Source: Alphaproteobacteria bacterium
Lineage (GTDB): Bacteria > Pseudomonadota > Alphaproteobacteria > Rhodobacterales > Rhodobacteraceae
Assembly: GCA_003331935.1 (NCBI GenBank)
Contig: QOQE01000013.1
Span: 1-50,627, forward strand
Direction: 5' to 3'
DNA length: 50,627 bases
Shown here: one piece after another, positions 43,317-50,627 of the stretch
Layout of the letters: each line of letters opens with the position of its first letter
Numbering within the stretch: the stretch's first letter is position 1
Notes under the pieces: model-generated
What the model was told of the DNA's origin: nothing
The model's database searches: none
The model's input: only the letters and a program-made list of their open reading frames with translations
Made by a program: the position numbers and the translations under genes

Positions 43317-45209
43317 TTGAGTTACAAGAGCGTTTATGAAGCGTGGAAAAAAAATCCTACTGAATTTTGGAAAAACCAATCAAAAGAAATTAGTTGGTAT
43401 GAACCAGCCGATAAAATTTTGGATGATAGTCGAAAGCCTTTTTATAATTGGTTTACAGGGGGATCAATAAATGCTTGTTATAATTGTGTTGATAGACATA
43501 TTGAAAATGGAAGAGGGGAAGATATCGCTATCATTTATGATAGCGCCATGTGTGAAAAAGTAAGGAAAATTTCCTATTCAGAACTAAGGAAAGATGTTGC
43601 AAAGTTAGCCGGAGCACTCAAAGAGAAGGGCATTAAAAAAGGTGATAGAGTAATAATATATATGCCCATGATTCCAGAAGCTGTAATAGCCATGCTAGCG
43701 TGCGCTAGGCTTGGAGCTATTCATTCAGTGGTTTTTGGAGGCTTTGCGGCAAGTGAGTTGGCTGTAAGGATTGATGATTGTAACGCAAAGGCAATAGTTG
43801 CTGGATCTTGCGGTTTAGAGCCTGGTAAAGTCGTGCCTTACAAGCCCTTACTCGATGAGGCAATTTCTTTATCTGAGCATAAACCTGATTTTTGTGTTGT
43901 TTATCAGAGAGATGAATTGAGAGCAAAATTGACTGAGGGTCGTGATTTTGATTGGCTTGAGTTGGTTTCAAAAGCTGAGCAAGCTGACTGTGTTCCCGTT
44001 AAAGGAGAGGATCCTTTATACATTCTATATACATCAGGCACAACTGGACAGCCCAAAGGCGTTATTAGGCCTGTAGGTGGGCATCTGGTAAGCCTGAATT
44101 GGACCATGAAAAACTTTTATGATGTTAATCCAGGTGAAGTTTTTTGGGCAGCGTCAGATGTTGGTTGGGTGGTAGGTCACTCTTACATCGTGTATGCTCC
44201 ACTGGTAAGCGGTACTACTAGTGTTCTTTTTGAAGGGAAACCTGTCGGAACACCAGATGCAGGTACTTTCTGGAGAGTAATCAGCGATCATAATGTTGTA
44301 TCGCTTTTTACTGCTCCAACAGCATTTAGGGCGATAAAGAGGGCTGATCCAAAAGGCGATTTTCTCAAAAACTATAATCTTTCCAACTTAAGAACGCTCT
44401 TTTTGGCTGGAGAAAGAGCAGACCCAGATACCATTAACTGGGCAAAGGATTTACTCAAAATTCCCGTAATTGATCATTGGTGGCAAACTGAAAGTGGACA
44501 TGTGATGATAGGAAATCCATGGGGTATAGAGCAGATGGATATTAAAGTTGGATCCCCCTCCGTACCGATCCCTGGTTTTGAGATAGATGTTCTGGATGAC
44601 AGGGGTAATATATTACCTCCAAATCAGTTGGGTTCAATTGCTATAAGGTTACCTCTTGCTCCTGGAGCTTTACCTTCACTCTGGAAAGCTGATGAGAGGT
44701 ATCTTTCGGCGTACTTGTCAAAATTCCCTGGATACTACGAAACAGGTGACGCCGGGTTGAAGGATGAAGATGGTTATATGTACATAATGGCAAGGACGGA
44801 TGATGTAATTAATGTTGCAGGGCATCGATTATCTACGGGTGCGATGGAGGAAATTTTAGCTGATCACAAGGATGTTGCTGAGTGTGCCGTCGTCGGAATA
44901 AGTGACGAATTAAAAGGCCAAGTTCCTCTTGGCTTAGTTTGCTTAACTGATGGAGTAAATAGGCCTGAAAGTGAAGTTAAAGAAGAGTTGGTTCAGATGG
45001 TTAGAGACAGACTTGGACCCGTTGCATTTTTCAAGCAAGCACTGATTATTAACAGATTGCCCAAAACGCGATCTGGAAAAATTCTGCGCTCAACTGTATG
45101 TAAAATCGCAGACGGTGAGAAATTCAAAATGCCAGCAACGATAGATGATCCTTTGATTTTAGATGAAATTAAAGAAGCGCTGGCAACCATAGGGTATCCA
45201 AAAAATTAG
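43317..45209 (+). CDS. prpE: Propionate-CoA ligase
   Basis: A 630-residue acyl-CoA synthetase of the acetyl/propionyl type. The AMP-binding P-loop YILYTSGTTGQPKG is at residues 235-248. WQTESGHVMIGNPWG, YYETGDAGLKDEDGYMYIMA, and the C-terminal DVINVAGHRLSTG follow, with the regulatory lysine in LPKTRSGKILRS. Length and overall pattern fit PrpE better than Acs (about 650). It activates propionate at the head of the pathway whose later enzymes are encoded upstream. The start is TTG, four bases after a GGAGGG. Confidence 0.94.
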   Translation: MSYKSVYEAWKKNPTEFWKNQSKEISWYEPADKILDDSRKPFYNWFTGGSINACYNCVDRHIENGRGEDIAIIYDSAMCEKVRKISYSELRKDVAKLAGALKEKGIKKGDRVIIYMPMIPEAVIAMLACARLGAIHSVVFGGFAASELAVRIDDCNAKAIVAGSCGLEPGKVVPYKPLLDEAISLSEHKPDFCVVYQRDELRAKLTEGRDFDWLELVSKAEQADCVPVKGEDPLYILYTSGTTGQPKGVIRPVGGHLVSLNWTMKNFYDVNPGEVFWAASDVGWVVGHSYIVYAPLVSGTTSVLFEGKPVGTPDAGTFWRVISDHNVVSLFTAPTAFRAIKRADPKGDFLKNYNLSNLRTLFLAGERADPDTINWAKDLLKIPVIDHWWQTESGHVMIGNPWGIEQMDIKVGSPSVPIPGFEIDVLDDRGNILPPNQLGSIAIRLPLAPGALPSLWKADERYLSAYLSKFPGYYETGDAGLKDEDGYMYIMARTDDVINVAGHRLSTGAMEEILADHKDVAECAVVGISDELKGQVPLGLVCLTDGVNRPESEVKEELVQMVRDRLGPVAFFKQALIINRLPKTRSGKILRSTVCKIADGEKFKMPATIDDPLILDEIKEALATIGYPKN

Positions 45210-45216
45210 AAATAAA

Positions 45217-45615
45217 ATGGAACAAAATAAAGCATTACTTTTTTCTAATGCGAAAAGTGTTTTTTCTAACGCCTACGCACCTTATTCAAAGTTTAATGTT
45301 TCAGTTAGCTTACTTGGAAAAAATACATCTATTTACACTGGAGTTAATGTTGAAAACAGTGCTTTCCCCCAAGGAATGTGTGCTGAGGCTGCGGCAATAG
45401 GAAAAATGGTTACTGACGGCTGTACTGAAATCTACGAAATATTGGTAATGGCAGATACAAAGAAACCTACAACTCCCTGTGGAGGATGTAGGCAAAGACT
45501 AATGGAATTTTCAAAACCTAACACGCCAGTTTATCTATGCAATCTTGAGGGTTTTCTGGAAGAAACAACCATGGGTTTATTGCTACCAGGCGCTTTCGAT
45601 TTGAATACTATCTGA
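45217..45615 (+). CDS. cdd: Cytidine deaminase
   Basis: A 132-residue tetrameric-type cytidine deaminase, converting cytidine and deoxycytidine to uridine forms. The zinc site is complete: Cys and Glu in GMCAEAAAIGKM, and TPCGGCRQRLMEF. It begins seven bases after prpE, on the same strand, but functionally belongs to the deo genes that follow. It ends seven bases from the 3' end of the aldehyde dehydrogenase gene on the opposite strand. Confidence 0.96.
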   Translation: MEQNKALLFSNAKSVFSNAYAPYSKFNVSVSLLGKNTSIYTGVNVENSAFPQGMCAEAAAIGKMVTDGCTEIYEILVMADTKKPTTPCGGCRQRLMEFSKPNTPVYLCNLEGFLEETTMGLLLPGAFDLNTI

Positions 45616-45622
45616 TTGAGTA

Positions 45623-47995
45623 TCACTCCCCATATGGTATCCAAATATTTTTTACCTGACTCGATTTTCTTAATAGCAATTTATTGAAGCTCGCATGATA
45701 ATTAATCCAGTTTAAGTTGTCTCCAGTCATAGACCATATTTGTTTTAAATTGGAGATCGAAGCTTTATCAATAGCAGACACGTATTTTGGATCTCCAAAA
45801 TTCCATATGCCGTCCACAGAATTATGCTCGCATAGTGTATCAATAAGTTCCCTATGTTTTCCAGTTACAACATTTACTGCTGCTTCAGGAACATCTGACG
45901 TCTCAAATATCTGGTACATATCTACTGCAGGCAAAGGAAAATTTTCTGAAGGAATGACTACCAAGCGATTTCCTTGACAAAGTGCTGCTGCAATTAGAGT
46001 AATAAATGAAGCCAAGGGTGCAATATCAGGGCATATAATCCCCATTACACCGACTGGCTCATTGAGTGCTATGGTATTCGCTCTTATTGGCGCTTGGTGA
46101 ACGGCACCGTCAAATTTGTCCGCCCACGAAGCAAACGTAAATAATCTTTTTAATGCGGTATCAAATTCTTGTATGGGATCTAGACACAAAGTTGTCAAAG
46201 ATAGCAACTTAATAAAATAGTCTCTTCTTTGAGAAAGGTTTTCTGCGATATAAAACAAAATTTGTGCTCTTGCATGACAGCTAAGCGCGGTCCAATTAAC
46301 TTTTTTGTTGGCAGCTTCTACGGCATTTCTTATATCCTTCCGATTGCCACGTCCTACGGTCGCGACTTCTTTTTTTTGTTTATCAAATATCTCGATAGCA
46401 TGTCCGCTATCTCCTCTCTTCTGACTGCCTGAAATAAACATTTTTCTAGTTTGGTCTATATGAGCTAAAGATTGTCTTGACGGTGAAATATTTGCTTTAA
46501 ATAGTCTAGCGCCTTTTTTAATATTGTAGGTATCTGAGTTAAGTTCCAGGTATTCATACATGCCTTCTTTACCACCCTCTCTACCATAACCACTCTCTCT
46601 ATAACCTCCAAACCCAACCGCCGCATCAAAGATGTTTGTAGAGTTGATCCACACAACACCTACTTTTAATTTTGGTGAAATATCTAGTGCAAGATTTATA
46701 TTTTCACTCCAAATGCTAGCTGACAGTCCATATCGAGAATTATTTGCGAGAGCAACGGCTTCTTCAGGTGTTCTAAATGTGGTTGATGAAAGAACGGGTC
46801 CAAATATTTCTTGTTGAAAAATATCCATCGAGGGAGAAACATTTTTTAGAAGGGTGGGTGGATAAAAATATCCTTTTAAAATAGATGGCATATCACACTG
46901 ATAGATATCACTCCCACCTTCTACTCCGCTTTCAACTAATCTTTTTACTCTATTTAGTTGCTCAAGGCTTACTAAAGGTCCCATGTCTATAGTTTTATCT
47001 AACGGATTCCCGAATCTTAATTTTTTCATTCTTGAAATGATTTTCTTTTCTACTTTTGTGCTAATTGTTTCTTGTAGTAAAAGTCTAGATCCAGCACAGC
47101 AGACCTGTCCTTGATTAAACCAAATAGCATCAACTATACCTTCAACGGCACTGTCTAGGTCTGCATCATCAAATATAATAAATGGAGATTTCCCCCCTAA
47201 TTCTAAAGTTAGCTTTTTCCCACTTCCTGCTGTAATTTTCTTAATTTGTTTACCGACTTCAGTTGAACCTGTGAAAGCAATTTTTGATATCTCCTTTTGG
47301 TTCACCATATGTGATCCAGTTATTCCATCACCAGTGACTACGTTTACTACACCTGCTGGCAAACCAATTCTTTTACATATTTCTGCAAAATAAAGTGCTG
47401 TCAGAGAGGTTTGCTCTGCGGGTTTAAGGATTACAGAATTGCCTGCTGCAATTGCTGGAGCTACTTTCCATGCTAACATTAGTAGGGGAAAATTCCATGG
47501 GATTATTTGTCCACATATTCCAACTGGAGAATAGTTTTCAAACTCTTCATCAAGTAATTGAGCCCATCCAGCATGATGATAAAAGTGTCTCGCTGCAAGA
47601 GGTATGTCAATGTCCCTACTTTCGCGGATTGATTTGCCATTTTCTATGGACTCCAAAACAGAGATAGTTCTAGACTCCTTTTGAATATATCTAGCTATAG
47701 CATATAAATATTTTGACCTTTGAAAGGGACTGAGTGCTTGCCACTTTTTTAAGCCCGATCTTGCAGCATCTACCGAATTTTTAATATCGGTTAGCGTTCC
47801 TTGAGAAATCTTCGCAATTTCTTTTCTATTAAAAGGGTTGATGGTTTTGAATAAATTTTTTGGCTTAGTAAATTTGCCCCCAATGAAATGTCCGAATTGG
47901 CCTTTATGATTAGTTATCCACTCCAATGTCTCTCTCTCACCCTCGAGAGCTGTCTCATAGTCCATTTTTTTAAAAGCTTCTTTAACCTTTTTCAT
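45623..47995 (-). CDS. Double-domain aldehyde dehydrogenase, second domain degenerate
   Basis: A 790-residue protein with two aldehyde dehydrogenase domains. The first (about 35-510) is complete: IIPWNFPLLMLAWKVAPA, IAFTGSTEVGKQIKK, LELGGKSPFIIFDDADLD, catalytic Cys299 in NQGQVCCAGSR, and EIFGPVLSS. The second (about 540-790) keeps only the N-terminal cofactor-fold part (PVGVMGIICPDIAPLASFI) and lacks the catalytic cysteine region. ATG 47995 is chosen, five bases after the deoC stop. The longer frame to 48091 overlaps deoC. With deoC it likely oxidises the acetaldehyde released from deoxyribose-5-phosphate. Similar fused proteins next to deoC occur in alphaproteobacteria. Confidence 0.9.
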   Translation of the reverse strand: MKKVKEAFKKMDYETALEGERETLEWITNHKGQFGHFIGGKFTKPKNLFKTINPFNRKEIAKISQGTLTDIKNSVDAARSGLKKWQALSPFQRSKYLYAIARYIQKESRTISVLESIENGKSIRESRDIDIPLAARHFYHHAGWAQLLDEEFENYSPVGICGQIIPWNFPLLMLAWKVAPAIAAGNSVILKPAEQTSLTALYFAEICKRIGLPAGVVNVVTGDGITGSHMVNQKEISKIAFTGSTEVGKQIKKITAGSGKKLTLELGGKSPFIIFDDADLDSAVEGIVDAIWFNQGQVCCAGSRLLLQETISTKVEKKIISRMKKLRFGNPLDKTIDMGPLVSLEQLNRVKRLVESGVEGGSDIYQCDMPSILKGYFYPPTLLKNVSPSMDIFQQEIFGPVLSSTTFRTPEEAVALANNSRYGLSASIWSENINLALDISPKLKVGVVWINSTNIFDAAVGFGGYRESGYGREGGKEGMYEYLELNSDTYNIKKGARLFKANISPSRQSLAHIDQTRKMFISGSQKRGDSGHAIEIFDKQKKEVATVGRGNRKDIRNAVEAANKKVNWTALSCHARAQILFYIAENLSQRRDYFIKLLSLTTLCLDPIQEFDTALKRLFTFASWADKFDGAVHQAPIRANTIALNEPVGVMGIICPDIAPLASFITLIAAALCQGNRLVVIPSENFPLPAVDMYQIFETSDVPEAAVNVVTGKHRELIDTLCEHNSVDGIWNFGDPKYVSAIDKASISNLKQIWSMTGDNLNWINYHASFNKLLLRKSSQVKNIWIPYGE

Positions 47996-47999
47996 TTGT

Positions 48000-48992
48000 C
48001 TATGCCATACCATGTCTATTAAATGACGAGTATTGGCCAGTAGAAAAATGTTCAATCTGTCTCTCGATATCAGACAGCAAAGATGAGGCACCTACTCGGA
48101 ATAGACAAGGGTTTAGCCATCTTGAACTAAGTTCTTCCTTTATAAGCATCATATGAGACAAGCAATCTTTTGCTGACGAAATCCCACCTGCTGGTTTATA
48201 TCCTACCTCAAACCCTGTACGCTCAAAGTATTCTCTTATTGCTCTAGACATAACCAGGGTAACGGGCAACGTCGCATTTATATTCTCTTTCCCTGTTGAG
48301 GTTTTTATAAAGTCAGCCCCAGCCATCATACAAATCAAAGAGGCTTTTAGTACATTTTTTAAAGTTCCTAGTTCTCCAGTAGCTAAAATAGTTTTAAGGC
48401 AAGCTATACCTGCAGCTTCCTTATATTCTATTATCTCATCATAAAGCTTTTCCCAGCTCCCAGACAAAACGTGTCGTCTTGATATTACAATATCAATTTC
48501 TTGAGCACCATTTCTGACCGATTCCTTGATTTCTAAAATTTTTGTTTTTTTAGGAGTGTGTCCTGCTGGGAAGCCTGTAGACACTGCAACTACTGGAATA
48601 GTAGATCCTTTAAGAACATTTGATGCAGTTCTTATGAATTGATGATATACACAGACCCCGCCTACTTTGATATTTAAATCTTCTATTCCTAGAGATTTCA
48701 AAAGGTCTTGTCTTAAAGGCGTTTTGGCTTTATTACAAAGTTGAATAACTCTGCGTTCGGTATCATCACCAGATAGAGTAGTAAGATCCATACACGTTAT
48801 AGCCTTAAGTAGCCATGCAGCCTGATTATGTCTTTTTACTGTACGACGGTTTGTCAAAGAAGCGCACCTTCTTTCCACTGCACTTTTATTCACTCTTACT
48901 TCATTAATAACGTCAAGCTGAAGGGGTACACCACTATTCTTAACAATGTCTTTATTTGTTTCTGCTTTAATATAATTTTTGTCTAAAGGCAT
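48000..48992 (-). CDS. deoC: Deoxyribose-phosphate aldolase
   Basis: A 330-residue class I DeoC that splits deoxyribose-5-phosphate into glyceraldehyde-3-phosphate and acetaldehyde. Diagnostic stretches are ITCMDLTTLSGDDTERRVIQ, VCVYHQFI, VAVSTGFPAGHTPKK, LKTILATGELG and the Schiff-base lysine motif GADFIKTSTGKEN. The N-terminal ~65 residues (Lys/Arg-rich, NRRTVKRHNQAAWLLKAI) are the extension of the long DeoC form. It lies upstream of the aldehyde dehydrogenase and divergent from deoA. Confidence 0.95.
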   Translation of the reverse strand: MPLDKNYIKAETNKDIVKNSGVPLQLDVINEVRVNKSAVERRCASLTNRRTVKRHNQAAWLLKAITCMDLTTLSGDDTERRVIQLCNKAKTPLRQDLLKSLGIEDLNIKVGGVCVYHQFIRTASNVLKGSTIPVVAVSTGFPAGHTPKKTKILEIKESVRNGAQEIDIVISRRHVLSGSWEKLYDEIIEYKEAAGIACLKTILATGELGTLKNVLKASLICMMAGADFIKTSTGKENINATLPVTLVMSRAIREYFERTGFEVGYKPAGGISSAKDCLSHMMLIKEELSSRWLNPCLFRVGASSLLSDIERQIEHFSTGQYSSFNRHGMA

Positions 48993-49146
48993 TATTATTT
49001 TTTATTCTTTAATCTGTATTTTTGATAGGCAAGAATAGGTGCCGAAAGTTTATTTTAGAATAATTTATTAATCATATACAATAGATAAATTGAGGACTAT
49101 TGACCTGTGTTGATAGATAAATTTTGCAAGTGTAGCCGGTGATATA

Positions 49147-50460
49147 ATGCTTATTCAAGATTTGATTAGAAAAAAGAGAGATAAAAAGCGATTAACTTCT
49201 GATGAGATAAAATGGTTTGTACTAGAATTGTGCAAAAATGAGGTTGAACCTGCTCAAACTGGTGCTTTTTTGATGGCAGCATGGATTAATGGTTTGAGCG
49301 AACTTGAAAAAATAAATTTTACAAATGCGATGAAGAATAGTGGTACAGTTTTAAAGTGGAAACTGAATGGACCAATAGTTGATAAACATTCCACGGGCGG
49401 AGTGGGGGATACGGTTTCCTTAATTCTGGCCCCATTAATGGCAAGTTTGGGGTGCTTTGTTCCTATGATTTCTGGAAAAGGTTTGGGGCACACTGGTGGC
49501 ACTTTGGATAAACTTTCCTCAATACCGGGATACAAGGTAGAACAAAGTGAAACTTCATTTCAAAAAATTGTATCTCGAGTAGGGTGCGCTATAGTAGGCC
49601 AGACCTCCAAGTTAGTGCCTGCGGATAAAATTCTTTATGCTATAAGAGATGTAACGAGTACTGTTGATTCAGTTGATTTAATTACAGCATCCATAATCTC
49701 TAAAAAATTGGCGTCTGGAATAAATAACTTGATTCTGGATGTTAAAGTTGGGAGGGGGGCATTAATGACCAATGTTACACGAGCAAAAAAGTTAGCTAAA
49801 AGTCTGGTATCTGTCGCAAATGCTTCGAACTGTAAAACTAGAGCACTTATAACAAACATGGATGACCCTCTCAGCTCAGCTATTGGTAACGCTTTAGAAG
49901 TAGAAACGGTAGTTGATGTTCTATTAGGTAAAAATAAAAATGAAAAGGCACTACTCGACACAACAATAGCTTTATCCATCGAGTTGTATTCCATGGTTTA
50001 TCCTGCAAAAAGTAAAATAGAAATACAAAAGAAAGTACACTCATTATTAGATTCCGGCCATGTAGCAGAGCGTTTTGAAAATATGGTATCGGCGTTAGGT
50101 GGGCCTAAAGATTTTTTATCAACTTATAAGAAAGTGCTTCCAAAAACTAAATATGTAATCCCAATTAGAGCAAAAAAAGATGGTTATATTACTCAAATTG
50201 ATACGAAAGCATTGGGTAATATTCTTATAAAAATAGGGGGAGGAAGGCAGAAAGCTTCAGATAACCTTAACTTATCTGTTGGATTTACAAAGGTAGTAAA
50301 ATCAAACGAGAGGGTTGATGCAAACGAAGCTCTTTTAATGTTGCATTATCCAGATAAATGTTTGTCATCGTCTTTGGAAGAAGAAATAAATAATTGCTTT
50401 ACCATTTCTGGAAGAAATCCGGCACAACCCATAAACCCAATTTTGCAAAAAATTGTTTAA
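49147..50460 (+). CDS. deoA: Thymidine phosphorylase
   Basis: A 437-residue pyrimidine-nucleoside phosphorylase, which releases thymine (or uracil) and deoxyribose-1-phosphate. The glycosyltransferase-type domain has [30 protein letters not shown], and the C-terminal domain starts near residue 340. Length matches DeoA. A GGTGAT-type ribosome site precedes the ATG. The stop overlaps the deoB start as TAATG, and the divergent deoC lies 154 bases upstream with space for a shared regulatory region, in which I see no clear operator. Confidence 0.96.
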   Translation: MLIQDLIRKKRDKKRLTSDEIKWFVLELCKNEVEPAQTGAFLMAAWINGLSELEKINFTNAMKNSGTVLKWKLNGPIVDKHSTGGVGDTVSLILAPLMASLGCFVPMISGKGLGHTGGTLDKLSSIPGYKVEQSETSFQKIVSRVGCAIVGQTSKLVPADKILYAIRDVTSTVDSVDLITASIISKKLASGINNLILDVKVGRGALMTNVTRAKKLAKSLVSVANASNCKTRALITNMDDPLSSAIGNALEVETVVDVLLGKNKNEKALLDTTIALSIELYSMVYPAKSKIEIQKKVHSLLDSGHVAERFENMVSALGGPKDFLSTYKKVLPKTKYVIPIRAKKDGYITQIDTKALGNILIKIGGGRQKASDNLNLSVGFTKVVKSNERVDANEALLMLHYPDKCLSSSLEEEINNCFTISGRNPAQPINPILQKIV

Positions 50461-50627
50461 TGGCTAAGGCTATTTTAATTATTTTGGACTCCCTAGGTAT
50501 TGGAGGCGCTCCTGATGCAAGCCTTTATAATGATAAGGGATCTAATACATTCGGTTCTATTGCTTTAGCTTGTTTAAACGGCAATGCAGACATTGGAAGG
50601 GAAGGGGCATTAAGGGTTCCTAACCTT
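50460..50627 (+). CDS. deoB: Phosphopentomutase, 5' end (partial)
   Basis: The last 168 bases encode [20 protein letters not shown] and onward to ALRVPNL, the N-terminus of DeoB, an alkaline phosphatase-superfamily enzyme with its metal-binding Asp in the first strand (Asp10 in ILDSLG). It converts deoxyribose-1-phosphate to deoxyribose-5-phosphate, the substrate of DeoC. It overlaps the deoA stop by one base. The rest lies beyond the window. Confidence 0.9.
   Translation, partial: MAKAILIILDSLGIGGAPDASLYNDKGSNTFGSIALACLNGNADIGREGALRVPNL

Noticed and set aside
47996-48091. 32-residue extension of the aldehyde dehydrogenase
   Set aside because: It overlaps the end of deoC by about 90 bases on the same strand, and its sequence does not resemble the family N-terminus.
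48993-49146. A possible DeoR/CytR-type operator between deoC and deoA
   Set aside because: No convincing palindrome or repeated motif could be found by eye in these 154 bases.

Overview
The window is about 50.6 kb of AT-rich, tightly packed bacterial chromosome. Several marks point to an alphaproteobacterium, probably a marine one with a reduced genome: the gene order pcm-like / tolC-like / PopZ-like / valS, the pair efp / inositol-phosphatase, the order 6S RNA / 5-formyl-THF cyclo-ligase / ymdB / yebC, a fused malic enzyme-phosphotransacetylase, and a tRNA-His without the G-1 nucleotide and with A73. Genes often overlap by 1-12 bases or end head-on with only a few bases between them. Clade-level placement (SAR116-like, HIMB59-like, low-GC Rhodobacterales-like) cannot be settled from the sequence alone.

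Positions 2-13149 are mainly a flagellar region. The minus strand carries flgP, flgT, a small FimV/LysM-like gene, flgA, flgM, an flgN-position gene and a DUF2802 gene. The plus strand carries flhA, flhF, flhG, fliA and an unknown gene. A FlgE/F/G-family gene and fliL follow on the minus strand. Between them lies a three-gene plus-strand operon with a protein resembling nitrile-hydratase-type leader peptides, a Sel1-repeat periplasmic protein and a small acidic protein. Divergent sigma-54 promoters separate flgP from flhA, and another precedes the hook-like gene. FlgT, FlgP, FlhF, FlhG, FliA, FlgM and sigma-54 control together look like the Vibrio-type polar flagellum rather than the classical Caulobacter type.

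Positions 13329-19646 hold a lipoprotein, an SbmA/BacA-like transporter and a molybdenum/sulfur set: TusA-like, FdhD, MobA, MobB and MoeA, which fits maturation of a molybdenum formate dehydrogenase encoded elsewhere. Mrp follows. Positions 19681-27473 hold tRNA-Cys, the pcm/tolC/popZ/valS block and two aminotransferases. Positions 27596-34921 hold a tyrosine-phosphatase-like protein, an ABC exporter, YgfZ, an inositol monophosphatase, EF-P, tRNA-His, 6S RNA, 5-formyl-THF cyclo-ligase, YmdB and YebC.

Positions 34960-45209 form a propionate assimilation operon: pccB, an unknown 99-residue ORF, pccA, methylmalonyl-CoA mutase, malic enzyme and propionyl-CoA synthetase. Together they would carry propionate to succinyl-CoA and then from malate to pyruvate. 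Positions 45217-50627 form a deoxynucleoside salvage locus: cdd, a double-domain aldehyde dehydrogenase, deoC, deoA and the start of deoB. The most interesting points are the Vibrio-like flagellar set with a degenerate FlhF GTPase, the stand-alone FimV-like domain, the NHLP-like/Sel1 operon inside the flagellar region, and a PopZ-position protein ending in a SAP/HeH-like motif.
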